From positions 1 through 57,359 of the forward strand of contig CABZJV010000004.1 of the NCBI GenBank assembly GCA_902526115.1: a stretch of DNA of 57,359 bases, written 5' to 3'. Each line of letters begins with the position of its first letter. Position 1 is the first letter of the stretch. This DNA is from an uncultured Pelagibacteraceae bacterium (lineage in GTDB: Bacteria > Pseudomonadota > Alphaproteobacteria > Pelagibacterales > Pelagibacteraceae). Of the stretch, positions 44,970 through 52,963 are shown piece after piece. The notes beneath the pieces were generated by a model. That model saw only the letters and a program-made list of their open reading frames with translations, was not told the origin of the DNA and ran no database searches. The position numbers were made by a program, and so were the translations under genes.

Positions 44970-45980
44970 ATGTTTAAAAAATTATCTTTATATTTTACTT
45001 CATTAGTTTTGGCGTTCACAATGATTGGATCTGCTTATGCGGTAACGTTAAAAGCAAGTCACCAATGGCCTGGAACACCTAGAGCTGATGGATCATTTGA
45101 CCCACGTCATGAGATGGTTCAAATTATTGCAGACGAGGTAAAAAAAGCTAACGTTGGAATAGACATAAGAATCTATCCAGCAAAATCTTTATACAAACCA
45201 AAAGAGCAGTGGAAACCTATGACTACTGGACAATTGGATATATCAGCATTTCCTTTGGCATATGCTTCAAAATTCCATCCAGAATTTGATGCAACACTTA
45301 TGCCAGGAACAGTAAAAAATCATGATCATGCATTGAGATTTAATAAAGGTCCAATGATGACAGAAATAAAAAGAATTATTACCGACGCTGGTGTAGTAGT
45401 TCTGTCTGATGCATGGTTAGGTGGAGGATTTGCTTCAAAATCTAAATGTATAAAAAATCCTAGTGATGCAAAAGGTCAAGTGATGAGAGCTGCAGGAAAA
45501 GCATTTAACCAAATGTTAGAAGCTGCTGGAGCTGGTATTCAAAGTATGCCTTCTTCTGAGATATATACTGGATTACAAACAGGTGTATTAACAGGTGCTA
45601 ATACTAGTTCAGGAAGTTTTGTGAGTTACAAAATTTACGAGCAAGTAACTTGCGCAACACCTCCAGGAAAATTTGGTTTATGGTTTATGTATGAGCCAAT
45701 CCTTATGTCTAAAAAGTCTTTTGATGCCTTGAACTCAAAACAGCAAAAGGCACTTATGGACGCTGGAAGAGTTGCAGAAAAATATATGACTGCTCAAGTT
45801 GAAAACTTAGATAAAAAGTTTGAGGATGCATATAAGGCTGCTGGTGTAAAATTAGTTTACATGGATGAGAAAGATCACGCTGCTTGGGTTGAGATAGCAA
45901 AAAAATCTTCTCACAAAGCTTTCGCTGAGAAAGTTCCAGGTGGAGATAAATTAATGGAAATGGCTTTGGCAGTTAAATAA
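44970..45980 (+). CDS. dctP: TRAP transporter substrate-binding protein (DctP family)
   Basis: A 336-residue periplasmic protein with a signal peptide cleaved after SAYA (residue ~24). DctP features include LKASHQWPGT, YPAKSLYKPKEQWKPMTTGQLD, RAAGKAFNQMLEAAGA with the conserved carboxylate-binding Arg, and SSSEIYTGLQTGVLTG. The frame extends to a TTG at 44955, but the GAGAGGA ribosome site (44957-44963) sits inside that extension, so I start at the ATG. Ligand probably a carboxylate. It is followed by a strong terminator. Confidence 0.92.
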   Translation: MFKKLSLYFTSLVLAFTMIGSAYAVTLKASHQWPGTPRADGSFDPRHEMVQIIADEVKKANVGIDIRIYPAKSLYKPKEQWKPMTTGQLDISAFPLAYASKFHPEFDATLMPGTVKNHDHALRFNKGPMMTEIKRIITDAGVVVLSDAWLGGGFASKSKCIKNPSDAKGQVMRAAGKAFNQMLEAAGAGIQSMPSSEIYTGLQTGVLTGANTSSGSFVSYKIYEQVTCATPPGKFGLWFMYEPILMSKKSFDALNSKQQKALMDAGRVAEKYMTAQVENLDKKFEDAYKAAGVKLVYMDEKDHAAWVEIAKKSSHKAFAEKVPGGDKLMEMALAVK

Positions 45981-45995
45981 AAATACTATATAAAG

Positions 45996-46032
45996 AACCC
46001 CTATTTACTCATTTTAAATAGGGGTTTTTTTT
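45996..46032 (+). terminator. Intrinsic terminator abutting the dctQ start codon
   Basis: A 12-bp perfect stem (45996-46007 with 46015-46026), 7-base loop and eight T ending at 46032. The ATG of the next gene begins at 46033, so read-through transcripts carry no Shine-Dalgarno outside the hairpin. Confidence 0.9.
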
Positions 46033-46527
46033 ATGAAAAATAAATATTTAAAATTTTGCGATTTTACAGCAAGAGCTTGCGGAGCTTTTGCTGTTCTGGC
46101 CTTACTTTTATCTATACTAGTTATTGTGGAACTAGTATTTGAAAGATATTTTTTTCAAAGAGCAATTACTTGGCAAACTGAACTTGTAACAATGTTACTG
46201 GTCGCTTCTACATTTATAGGTAGCGCTTATGTTTTAAGTGAAAAAGCTCATGTTAGTATGGAGTGGATTTATGATTTTATGTCAAAAAAAAGTGTTTTAC
46301 GTCTCAAAATATTTACTTCATTTTTAAGTTTATTATTTTTTTTAATTTTATTTTATTTTGGTTTTATAATGGTAGAGGAGGCATTTACTAAAAACTATTC
46401 TACTGGAACAGTCTGGGACCCTCCGTTATGGATACCTTATTCTTCAATGATGATAGGAGCTATTTTAATGACTCTTCAATATATTGCAGAAATTATTAAA
46501 TTAACGGACGAGGCTAAGCAAGAATAA
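46033..46527 (+). CDS. dctQ: TRAP transporter small permease subunit (DctQ)
   Basis: A 164-residue protein with four membrane helices. VIVELVFERYFFQRAITWQTELVTMLLV contains the DctQ W-x-x-E motif between helices one and two, and AHVSMEWIYDFM follows. It joins the DctM subunit, whose ATG overlaps its stop by one base. Translation must start directly after the terminator T-run, with no room for a standard ribosome site. Confidence 0.9.
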   Translation: MKNKYLKFCDFTARACGAFAVLALLLSILVIVELVFERYFFQRAITWQTELVTMLLVASTFIGSAYVLSEKAHVSMEWIYDFMSKKSVLRLKIFTSFLSLLFFLILFYFGFIMVEEAFTKNYSTGTVWDPPLWIPYSSMMIGAILMTLQYIAEIIKLTDEAKQE

Positions 46528-47858
46528 TGGATCCGTTAATAATAGCAATTATAGTTGCTGTTTTTACATTGATAGTTTTATTTTCTGGAATACCGATTGC
46601 CTTTGGTCTTAGTTTCGTATCAATCGTTTTACTGGTTGCATTTGAAGGTTTTCAAATGCTCGATGTTTTTGCAGAAACATTTTATGCAGGTCTAAATTCT
46701 TTCGTACTTCTCTCAATTCCTATGTTTATTTTAATGGGAATGGCAGTAGCAAATTCTCCTGCAGGAAAGGATCTTTATACTGGTTTAGATAGATGGCTTT
46801 GGAGAGTGCCAGGGGGGTTGGTTATTTCTAATATAGGTGCTTGTTCTATATTTGCCGCTTTAAGCGGATCTAGTCCAGCCACATGTGCAGCCATAGGAAC
46901 AATGGGTATACCAGAAATGAGAAAAAGAGGTTACTCTGACCAAATTGCTACAGGTACGATCGCAGCAGGTGGAACATTAGGTGTCCTAATACCTCCAAGT
47001 ATAGTTTTAATAGTATATGGAATTGCAACTGGTACATCAATTGGAAGATTATTTTTATGTGGTTTAGTTCCAGGATTTATGTTGGCTGGTATGTTTGCTG
47101 TTTGGGCATTAATACATAGTTATTTCATTGATAAAGACGCAGCAAAAGCATTAAGTAATAGAGTAAGACCAACATTAAAAGAAAAACTAGAGGTGTTACC
47201 AAGAATACTTCCATTCTTAGCAATTATAGCTGGAGTTCTATATGTTTTGTATGGTGGTGTAGCAACTCCATCTGAAGCTTCTGGTGTTGGAGCATTTTTA
47301 GTATTTGTATTGATAGCTGTAGTCTACAAAATTTATCAACCAAAAAAAATATGGAACATTGTTAAAGTATCAATGAAAGAGAGTGTAATGATAATGTTTA
47401 TTATTGCAGCCTCTTATCTTTTCGCATTTACTCTTTCGCAACTTTATGTAACTCAGTCTTTAGCTCAGAGCATGGTAGAACTAAGCTCTAACAAATGGGT
47501 TGTGTTTCTTTTAATAAATATTTTTCTTTTAATAGCCGGTTTCTTCTTACCTCCAGTTGCTGTGATAGTAATGACATCAGCAATATTGTTGCCCGTTATT
47601 ACAACTTTAGGGTTTGATCCTTATTGGTTTGCAATTGTATTTACCATAAATATGGAAATAGGATTGATAACTCCACCTGTTGGATTAAATCTTTATATAA
47701 TTAAAGGAATTACCCCAGACGTTAGTTTGTCAGAAATTTTAAAAGGTTCTATACCATTTATGATTATAATGGCTTTAGCTATTTTAATTTTATGTATCTT
47801 TCCAGAAATAGTGACATGGCTTCCTGACAAAATAATGGGTAAACCTCTTGGATACTAA
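46527..47858 (+). CDS. dctM: TRAP transporter large permease subunit (DctM)
   Basis: A 443-residue polytopic protein, the ion-coupled channel of the TRAP system. Seen motifs: FSGIPIAFGLSF, LLSIPMFILMGMAVANS, GGTLGVLIPPSIVLIVYGI with the conserved GxxIPPS, and NMEIGLITPPVGLNLYIIKG. These are all characteristic of DctM. It overlaps the following dusA gene by 11 bases in a different frame, so dusA may depend on transporter expression. Confidence 0.94.
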   Translation: MDPLIIAIIVAVFTLIVLFSGIPIAFGLSFVSIVLLVAFEGFQMLDVFAETFYAGLNSFVLLSIPMFILMGMAVANSPAGKDLYTGLDRWLWRVPGGLVISNIGACSIFAALSGSSPATCAAIGTMGIPEMRKRGYSDQIATGTIAAGGTLGVLIPPSIVLIVYGIATGTSIGRLFLCGLVPGFMLAGMFAVWALIHSYFIDKDAAKALSNRVRPTLKEKLEVLPRILPFLAIIAGVLYVLYGGVATPSEASGVGAFLVFVLIAVVYKIYQPKKIWNIVKVSMKESVMIMFIIAASYLFAFTLSQLYVTQSLAQSMVELSSNKWVVFLLINIFLLIAGFFLPPVAVIVMTSAILLPVITTLGFDPYWFAIVFTINMEIGLITPPVGLNLYIIKGITPDVSLSEILKGSIPFMIIMALAILILCIFPEIVTWLPDKIMGKPLGY

Positions 47859-48849
47859 TAATATTAATCGAAAAATATCTGTAGCTCCAATGATGGATTG
47901 TACAGATAGACATGATCGTTTTTTCTTAAGATTAATGAGTAAAAACGTAATGCTTTATTCTGAAATGGTTGCTACAAAGTCTGCAATACATGGAGATAGA
48001 AAAAAAATCTTATCGTATAGTCCTGAAGAAAAACCATTAGCATTACAAGTTGGTGGATCAGACAAAGACGAATTGGCAGAAGTTGCTAAAATTGCCGAAG
48101 ATATGGGATACGATGAAATAAACATAAACCTAGGATGTCCAAGTAAAAAGGTTCAAAAAAATATGTTTGGCGCATGTTTAATGAAAGAGCCTGATCTTGT
48201 TGCCGAGTGTATTAATTCAATGGTAAATTCGTGCAATATTCCTGTAACTGCCAAAACAAGAATTGGTTTTGATCAAACTGAAGAATTTGATTATTTGAAT
48301 AACTTTATTCATAAAATGCGTGATGCTGGAACCAAAACATTCATTTTACATGCAAGAAAAGCAATGTTGACTGGTCTATCTCCAAAACAAAATCTTAATA
48401 TTCCAAAATTAAATTACAACATGGTTTATGAAATTAAAAAACAAAACCCTGAATTAGAAATAATTATAAATGGAGGAATTTCAAAGATAAGTGAGATTAA
48501 TAATCATTTAAATTATTGTGATGGGGTCATGATTGGAAGGTCAATTTATCAAAATCCATATTCTTTAACAGAAATTGAAAGAAATATATTTAAAAACGAC
48601 AAAAACCCAACAAGAGAACAGGTTGTAGAAAAACTTTTAGAATATGTAGACAAGGAGATAAAATTAGGAACAAAAGTTAATCATATAATGAGACATACAG
48701 TAGGTCTGTATCATGGTCAGGTTGGATCAAAAGATTGGAAAAGATATTTAAGTGACAATTTAATGGCCCGAGAGTCTGATTTTCAGAAAACAAAACATAT
48801 TATGACAATTGTCCAAAATAATGAGAAAGCTATTCAGGCCAATACTTAA
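47848..48849 (+). CDS. dusA: tRNA-dihydrouridine synthase A
   Basis: A 333-residue FMN enzyme that reduces uridine in the D-loop of tRNA. APMMDCTDRHDRFFLRLMS, YSEMVATKSAIHGD, LQVGGSDKDELAEVAKIAE, INLGCPSKKVQKNMFGACLM with the catalytic Cys, and GLSPKQNLNIPKLNY are DusA signatures. The start is a TTG inside the end of dctM; no ATG is available upstream of the conserved ISVAPMMD motif. A housekeeping gene coupled to a transporter. Confidence 0.92.
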   Translation: MDTNNINRKISVAPMMDCTDRHDRFFLRLMSKNVMLYSEMVATKSAIHGDRKKILSYSPEEKPLALQVGGSDKDELAEVAKIAEDMGYDEININLGCPSKKVQKNMFGACLMKEPDLVAECINSMVNSCNIPVTAKTRIGFDQTEEFDYLNNFIHKMRDAGTKTFILHARKAMLTGLSPKQNLNIPKLNYNMVYEIKKQNPELEIIINGGISKISEINNHLNYCDGVMIGRSIYQNPYSLTEIERNIFKNDKNPTREQVVEKLLEYVDKEIKLGTKVNHIMRHTVGLYHGQVGSKDWKRYLSDNLMARESDFQKTKHIMTIVQNNEKAIQANT

Positions 48850-49685
48850 TGGAAATTTTAGATTTAAGTGAAATAATTAATTTATTGGTTGTTTTATCAA
48901 TAGCTGCATCAGTTGCAGGTTTTATGGCTGGTTTATTAGGTGTTGGTGGTGGAATTATAATGGTGCCAGCTCTATATTATGCTTTTTCAGTATTAGATTT
49001 TGATATTGCAACAAGAATGCATCTCTCGGTTGGAACTTCTTTAGCAATAATAATTCCAACTTCTGTTATCTCAGCTAAAACTCATATGGAATATGATGCA
49101 GTTGATTTTAAATTAGTAAAATCATTTGGTATTTTTATTATACTTGGAGTTATAGGAGGAACATTTTTAGCAGTAAATTTAAAAACACCTACTTTTGTTT
49201 TGTTTTTTTCAGTCATGGCTTTCATAGTTGGTTTATTTTTTATTTTCTTTAGAGAAAAAGTTGTAGAAAATCCAAAACAAATTAAAGATTCAATTAAAAA
49301 CATTTCTGGAATTATCGTAGGTTTTATTTCTGTGCTTCTTGGAATTGGTGGTGGATCTTTGATGGTGCCGTTCATGAGAACTTTTGGTTATGATATAAGA
49401 AAATCAATTGGAACAGCATCTGCAATTGGTTTTTTGATTGCATTAAGTGGAACTATTACAATGATAACTGGCGGTAAAATAGTTGGAAACGTAAACACAC
49501 CTTTTAGTATTGGCTATATTAATTTACTTGGCTTTATTGTATTTGTGCCTGTGACGATGTTAATGGCGCGTTTAGGTGCAAAAGCAGTGTATAAATTAGA
49601 CAAAAAGTTGCTAAGCAAGATTTTTGGAACGTTTTTAATTGCTGTTTCTGTGAGATCTTTTATTGAATATTTAAATTTAACTTAA
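48849..49685 (+). CDS. TauE/SafE family sulfite-exporter-like membrane protein
   Basis: A 278-residue protein with about eight membrane helices in two halves. Each half has a glycine-rich motif: AGLLGVGGGIIMVPALYY and SVLLGIGGGSLMVPFMRTFG, and RMHLSVGTSLAIIIPTSV and RKSIGTASAIGFLIALSG. These are the paired signatures of TauE/SafE. Substrates are often sulfite, sulfoacetate or other organosulfonates; not defined here. Overlaps dusA by one base. Confidence 0.86.
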   Translation: MEILDLSEIINLLVVLSIAASVAGFMAGLLGVGGGIIMVPALYYAFSVLDFDIATRMHLSVGTSLAIIIPTSVISAKTHMEYDAVDFKLVKSFGIFIILGVIGGTFLAVNLKTPTFVLFFSVMAFIVGLFFIFFREKVVENPKQIKDSIKNISGIIVGFISVLLGIGGGSLMVPFMRTFGYDIRKSIGTASAIGFLIALSGTITMITGGKIVGNVNTPFSIGYINLLGFIVFVPVTMLMARLGAKAVYKLDKKLLSKIFGTFLIAVSVRSFIEYLNLT

Positions 49686-49698
49686 TAAATAAATAAAA

Positions 49699-51006
49699 AT
49701 GAAGTTCAATTTAAAAGAAATAATCTCTTCAATAGCAGATGTTGGTCAAAAGTTATTCAAAAAAACTGAACTTAAAAAAAATGATCTAGAAACAATACTG
49801 TCTTTATGCGATGATTTAATTTCAAATAAAGGTGCTGCATTTGGTATTACTGTTGCAAGAGATATAACTAACTTATATCAATCACTTACACTGGAAAATA
49901 AGCTTCTTTTTTTTAAAAAAATCAATGAAAAATACAAGCCTAACCATACTAAAGTTGCCGAAGCCATTGAAACTTATCAAAAAACCCAAAATGATAAAAA
50001 TTTATACAATCTGTTCATTACATCTGAGGGAAAAAGAAGAGAACTTTTTAAGAGAATGAACATGGCTCCTAATGGAATTTCAACAATTGTTTCCTTAAGA
50101 GAAGATTTGTTAAAAGTACTTGGTGAACATAAAGATCTTAAACCCTTAGATGATGATTTAAGAGAATTATTTAAATCATGGTTTAACCCAGGATTTCTTA
50201 AACTTGCAAAAATAACTTGGGATACTAAAGCGGCTGTTTTAGAAAAAATTATGAAATATGAAAGAGTTCATGAAATTAAGGATATGGATGAACTCAAAAG
50301 GAGACTAGGAGAAGACAGAAGATTTTTTTCCTATTTTCATCCAGCACTTGAAGATGAACCAATAATATTTGTTCAAGTAGCACTGACAAATGGTCTGGGT
50401 AAATCAATTCAGGAAATTACCAAACCCAGAACAGAAGGGGATAAAAAATATGATTCTGCAACTTTTTATTCCATCAGTAATTGCCAAGAAGGATTATCAA
50501 GAGTTACACTCGGTAATTTTTTAATTAAAAGAGTTGTGTTTGAGATACAAGAAGAGTTACCAAATATAAAAAATTTTGGGACATTGTCTCCTATACCTGG
50601 TTTTAGAGATTGGTTCTCTTATTTAGAGGATAACAAAATTAAAAATATTATAGGTAATATCCCTATAGAGAATATTAAATTTTTGAAATCACCCGATTTA
50701 AAACCTGGAGATCCTCGAATTGTTTCAAATAAAGATGCATTATTAAAATTAGTTTCAAATTATTTGATAAATGAAAAGAACCATAAAAAATTACCTGTCA
50801 ATGACGTGTGTAGATTTCATTTAGGTAATGGAGCAATAATTGATGATATAATTATTAACGCAAATGTTTCTGAAGTAGGTTTAAACAGATCATTTGGTGT
50901 TATGGTAAATTATTTATATGAATTAAAAAGTATAGAAAAAAATCACGAAGATTATATTAATAATAAGAAAGTAATAGTTTCTGATAAAGTTAAAAAGCTT
51001 ATTTAG
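49699..51006 (+). CDS. Malonyl-CoA decarboxylase
   Basis: A 435-residue protein with the helical N-terminal domain (LSLCDDLISNKGAAFGITVA) and the GNAT-like catalytic domain: FSYFHPALEDEPIIFVQVAL, TFYSISNCQEGL, the catalytic Ser in TLSPIPGFRDWF and the catalytic His in CRFHLGNGAII. It turns malonyl-CoA into acetyl-CoA and CO2. No malonyl-CoA synthetase (MatB) is near. It lies 13 bases after a TauE-like carrier and in the same run as a TRAP transporter, so malonate uptake is possible. Confidence 0.92.
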   Translation: MKFNLKEIISSIADVGQKLFKKTELKKNDLETILSLCDDLISNKGAAFGITVARDITNLYQSLTLENKLLFFKKINEKYKPNHTKVAEAIETYQKTQNDKNLYNLFITSEGKRRELFKRMNMAPNGISTIVSLREDLLKVLGEHKDLKPLDDDLRELFKSWFNPGFLKLAKITWDTKAAVLEKIMKYERVHEIKDMDELKRRLGEDRRFFSYFHPALEDEPIIFVQVALTNGLGKSIQEITKPRTEGDKKYDSATFYSISNCQEGLSRVTLGNFLIKRVVFEIQEELPNIKNFGTLSPIPGFRDWFSYLEDNKIKNIIGNIPIENIKFLKSPDLKPGDPRIVSNKDALLKLVSNYLINEKNHKKLPVNDVCRFHLGNGAIIDDIIINANVSEVGLNRSFGVMVNYLYELKSIEKNHEDYINNKKVIVSDKVKKLI

Positions 51007-51008
51007 TT

Positions 51009-51209
51009 TTAATTAATTCCCCATTTAACTTTATTCCAAATTCTTTCATGAAAATAATAGAAGAAAAGAGGAATTATTGAGCCAACACCAAGTATGCCTG
51101 CTCCAGTAAATGTTCCAGTATAAATATATCCAAATATTACCCAGTAAACAAAAATGAAAAGTCTCCAGGAAAAGGTTTTAGCAATTGATCTAACTTTTTT
51201 ATCCGCCAT
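51009..51209 (-). CDS. DUF2061 family small membrane protein
   Basis: A 66-residue protein with two short hydrophobic segments and the family pattern KxRSIAKTFSWRLFIFVYW at the N-terminus and FYYFHERIWNKVKWG at the C-terminus. DUF2061 proteins are unassigned but in some bacteria lie near sulfate/cysteine assimilation genes. It is convergent with malonyl-CoA decarboxylase, 2 bases apart, and is separated from the upstream phosphomutase by a terminator, so it has its own promoter. Confidence 0.85.
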   Translation of the reverse strand: MADKKVRSIAKTFSWRLFIFVYWVIFGYIYTGTFTGAGILGVGSIIPLFFYYFHERIWNKVKWGIN

Positions 51210-51219
51210 AAAATTAAAT

Positions 51220-51258
51220 AAAAAAAAAGAGGTGATTTCAGTCTCCCTCCATCACCTC
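51220..51258 (-). terminator. Intrinsic terminator after the phosphomutase gene
   Basis: On the minus strand an 8-bp perfect stem (51251-51258 with 51229-51236) with a 14-base loop is followed by nine T. It lies about 70 bases after the phosphomutase stop and just before the DUF2061 gene. Confidence 0.82.
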
Positions 51259-51329
51259 ACCAGATGAAATTAAATGATTCTTTAGAATTTAATGAACACT
51301 TATTAGTTGAAAATTAAACTTATCAAGAG

Positions 51330-52784
51330 TTAAATTTTCTGGTCATAATCGCCAATTTTTCCGGTTTTTTGGAGTAAATCATCAATAAAATCAAAGATTT
51401 TTTTCTTTCTCATTTCTGATGATGGGCTTTCAGTGACAATTACTAATGAGGGTTTATTTGAGGATGCCCTAATTAATCCCCATGAACCATCCTCAAAAGA
51501 AAATCTCACACCATTTACTGTTAAAACTTCTATTATTACTTGTTCATCAATTTTGGTTTGATTTGTTTTTATTTCCTCAACTTGTTTAACTAATTCTTCA
51601 ACAACTTGATACTTTTCGTCATCTCTGCAATAAGGAGCCATAGTGGGAGATTGATACGTGACTGGTAATTCATTAATAATTTCACTCATTTTTTTATTTT
51701 GATTATTTAATAAATGACAAACTTGGATTGCAGAATTTATACCATCATCATAACCATACCCAAGAGGTTGATTAAAAAAGAAATGACCACTTTTTTCAAA
51801 TCCAGCTAGAGCTTTTTCAGTATTAACTTTTCTTTTAATATGTGAGTGACCTGTTTTCCAATATATCGTATCGCAGTTATTTTCTATCAATATTTTATCT
51901 TTTGAATATAAACCAGTTGATTTTACATCAACAACAAATTTTGAATTTTGATGTTTTACAGATAAATTTCTAGCAATTAATAGACCTATTTTATCTGAAA
52001 ATATTTCATTACCTTTATCATCAATTACACCAACTCTGTCACCATCTCCGTCAAAACCAAAGCCAATATCTGCATTATTTTCTTTAACAGATTTTGCTAT
52101 TTCATGAAGCATTTCTAAATCCTCGGGATTTGGATTATATTTTGGAAATGTCCAGTCAAGATTACAATCTAGTTCGATTACATCACAACCTATTCCTCTT
52201 AGTATATCCGGGGCGAATATACCTGCGGTGCCGTTACCACAGGCGACAACTGCTTTTATTTTTTTATCAATTTTATTACTTTTGATTAGATCTTCTTTAT
52301 AAACTTGTTGAAAATTTTCAATTTGTTTTTCATTTCCGTGACCAGATAAAAACTTTTCACTTAAAGTTATTTCTTTTAATTCTTTCATTTCCTCAGGAGC
52401 ATGAGTTAATCCTTTTTTGATACCCATCTTAACTCCAGTCCATCCATTTTCATTGTGACTTGCAGTTACCATTGCAATAGCATCAGCGTTTAATTTAAAT
52501 TGAGCAAAATAAACCATGGGCGATAATGACAATCCAATATCTTCAACATAGCAACCAGTCTCTTTTAATCCTTTTTTAAGTGCAGTTTTAATTTCTTCAC
52601 TGTAAGAACGATAGTCATGACCAACGATAACTCTTGGGTTGTTTTTTGTTGTATGATTAATTATTTGTGTGCCCAGACCTTTTCCAAGATTCTCAACTCC
52701 AGCTTTATTTATGTTTTCCTCATACAACCATCGCGCGTCATATTCTCTAAAACCATAGGGATCAATTTTAATATTTTGTTGCAT
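51330..52784 (-). CDS. Phosphomannomutase / phosphoglucomutase
   Basis: A 484-residue alpha-D-phosphohexomutase with all four domains: N-terminal FREYDARWLY, the phosphoserine loop MVTASHNENGWTGVKMG, the metal loop GFGFDGDGDRVGVID, the sugar-binding GFEKSGHFFFN, and the phosphate-binding RASSNKPSLVIVTES. It matches the AlgC-like bifunctional group that isomerises mannose or glucose 6- and 1-phosphates for envelope sugars. It is divergent from nrdA, with 179 bases between them. Confidence 0.92.
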   Translation of the reverse strand: MQQNIKIDPYGFREYDARWLYEENINKAGVENLGKGLGTQIINHTTKNNPRVIVGHDYRSYSEEIKTALKKGLKETGCYVEDIGLSLSPMVYFAQFKLNADAIAMVTASHNENGWTGVKMGIKKGLTHAPEEMKELKEITLSEKFLSGHGNEKQIENFQQVYKEDLIKSNKIDKKIKAVVACGNGTAGIFAPDILRGIGCDVIELDCNLDWTFPKYNPNPEDLEMLHEIAKSVKENNADIGFGFDGDGDRVGVIDDKGNEIFSDKIGLLIARNLSVKHQNSKFVVDVKSTGLYSKDKILIENNCDTIYWKTGHSHIKRKVNTEKALAGFEKSGHFFFNQPLGYGYDDGINSAIQVCHLLNNQNKKMSEIINELPVTYQSPTMAPYCRDDEKYQVVEELVKQVEEIKTNQTKIDEQVIIEVLTVNGVRFSFEDGSWGLIRASSNKPSLVIVTESPSSEMRKKKIFDFIDDLLQKTGKIGDYDQKI

Positions 52785-52859
52785 TTGTTAATTTCTTACC
52801 TCTTTTATGTTAATTAACTCTAATTTTTTAATTTTTTTTATTGATATATTATTCATCAT

Positions 52860-52874
52860 GTTCTATAAATGTTC
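52860..52874 (+). promoter_or_regulatory. GTTC-N7-GTTC, alphaproteobacterial LexA (SOS) box, upstream of nrdAB
   Basis: The exact motif GTTC, seven bases, GTTC is present at 52860-52874. It is part of a longer 9-base direct repeat ATGTTCTAT (52858-52866 and 52869-52877). GTTC-N7-GTTC is the established LexA operator of alphaproteobacteria. It lies 90 bases before the nrdA ATG in the spacer shared with the phosphomutase gene. About one chance match to eight fixed bases is expected in a window of this size, so position gives it its weight. Confidence 0.6.
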
Positions 52875-52907
52875 TATTGATTTACTGTTTATATAGTATA
52901 TGTAGTC

Positions 52908-52934
52908 AAAACGCCTACAACATGTAGTTGTTTT
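52908..52934 (+). promoter_or_regulatory. 27-bp imperfect palindrome upstream of nrdA
   Basis: Left arm 52908-52919 and right arm 52923-52934 match at 10 of 12 positions around ACA, with an inner CTACA/TGTAG core. It is 30-56 bases before the nrdA ATG. A second symmetric block, ATATAGTATAT at 52891-52901, lies just upstream. Paired palindromes are how NrdR boxes appear, but the spacing of centres (25 bases) does not match the usual ~31, so I call it only a candidate operator. Confidence 0.4.
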
Positions 52935-52963
52935 CGTATAATAAACAAAATATAATAGAATTT

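Noticed and set aside
52928..52963. TTG start for nrdA
   Set aside because: It lies in the palindromic control region without a ribosome site; the ATG at 52964 fits the family.
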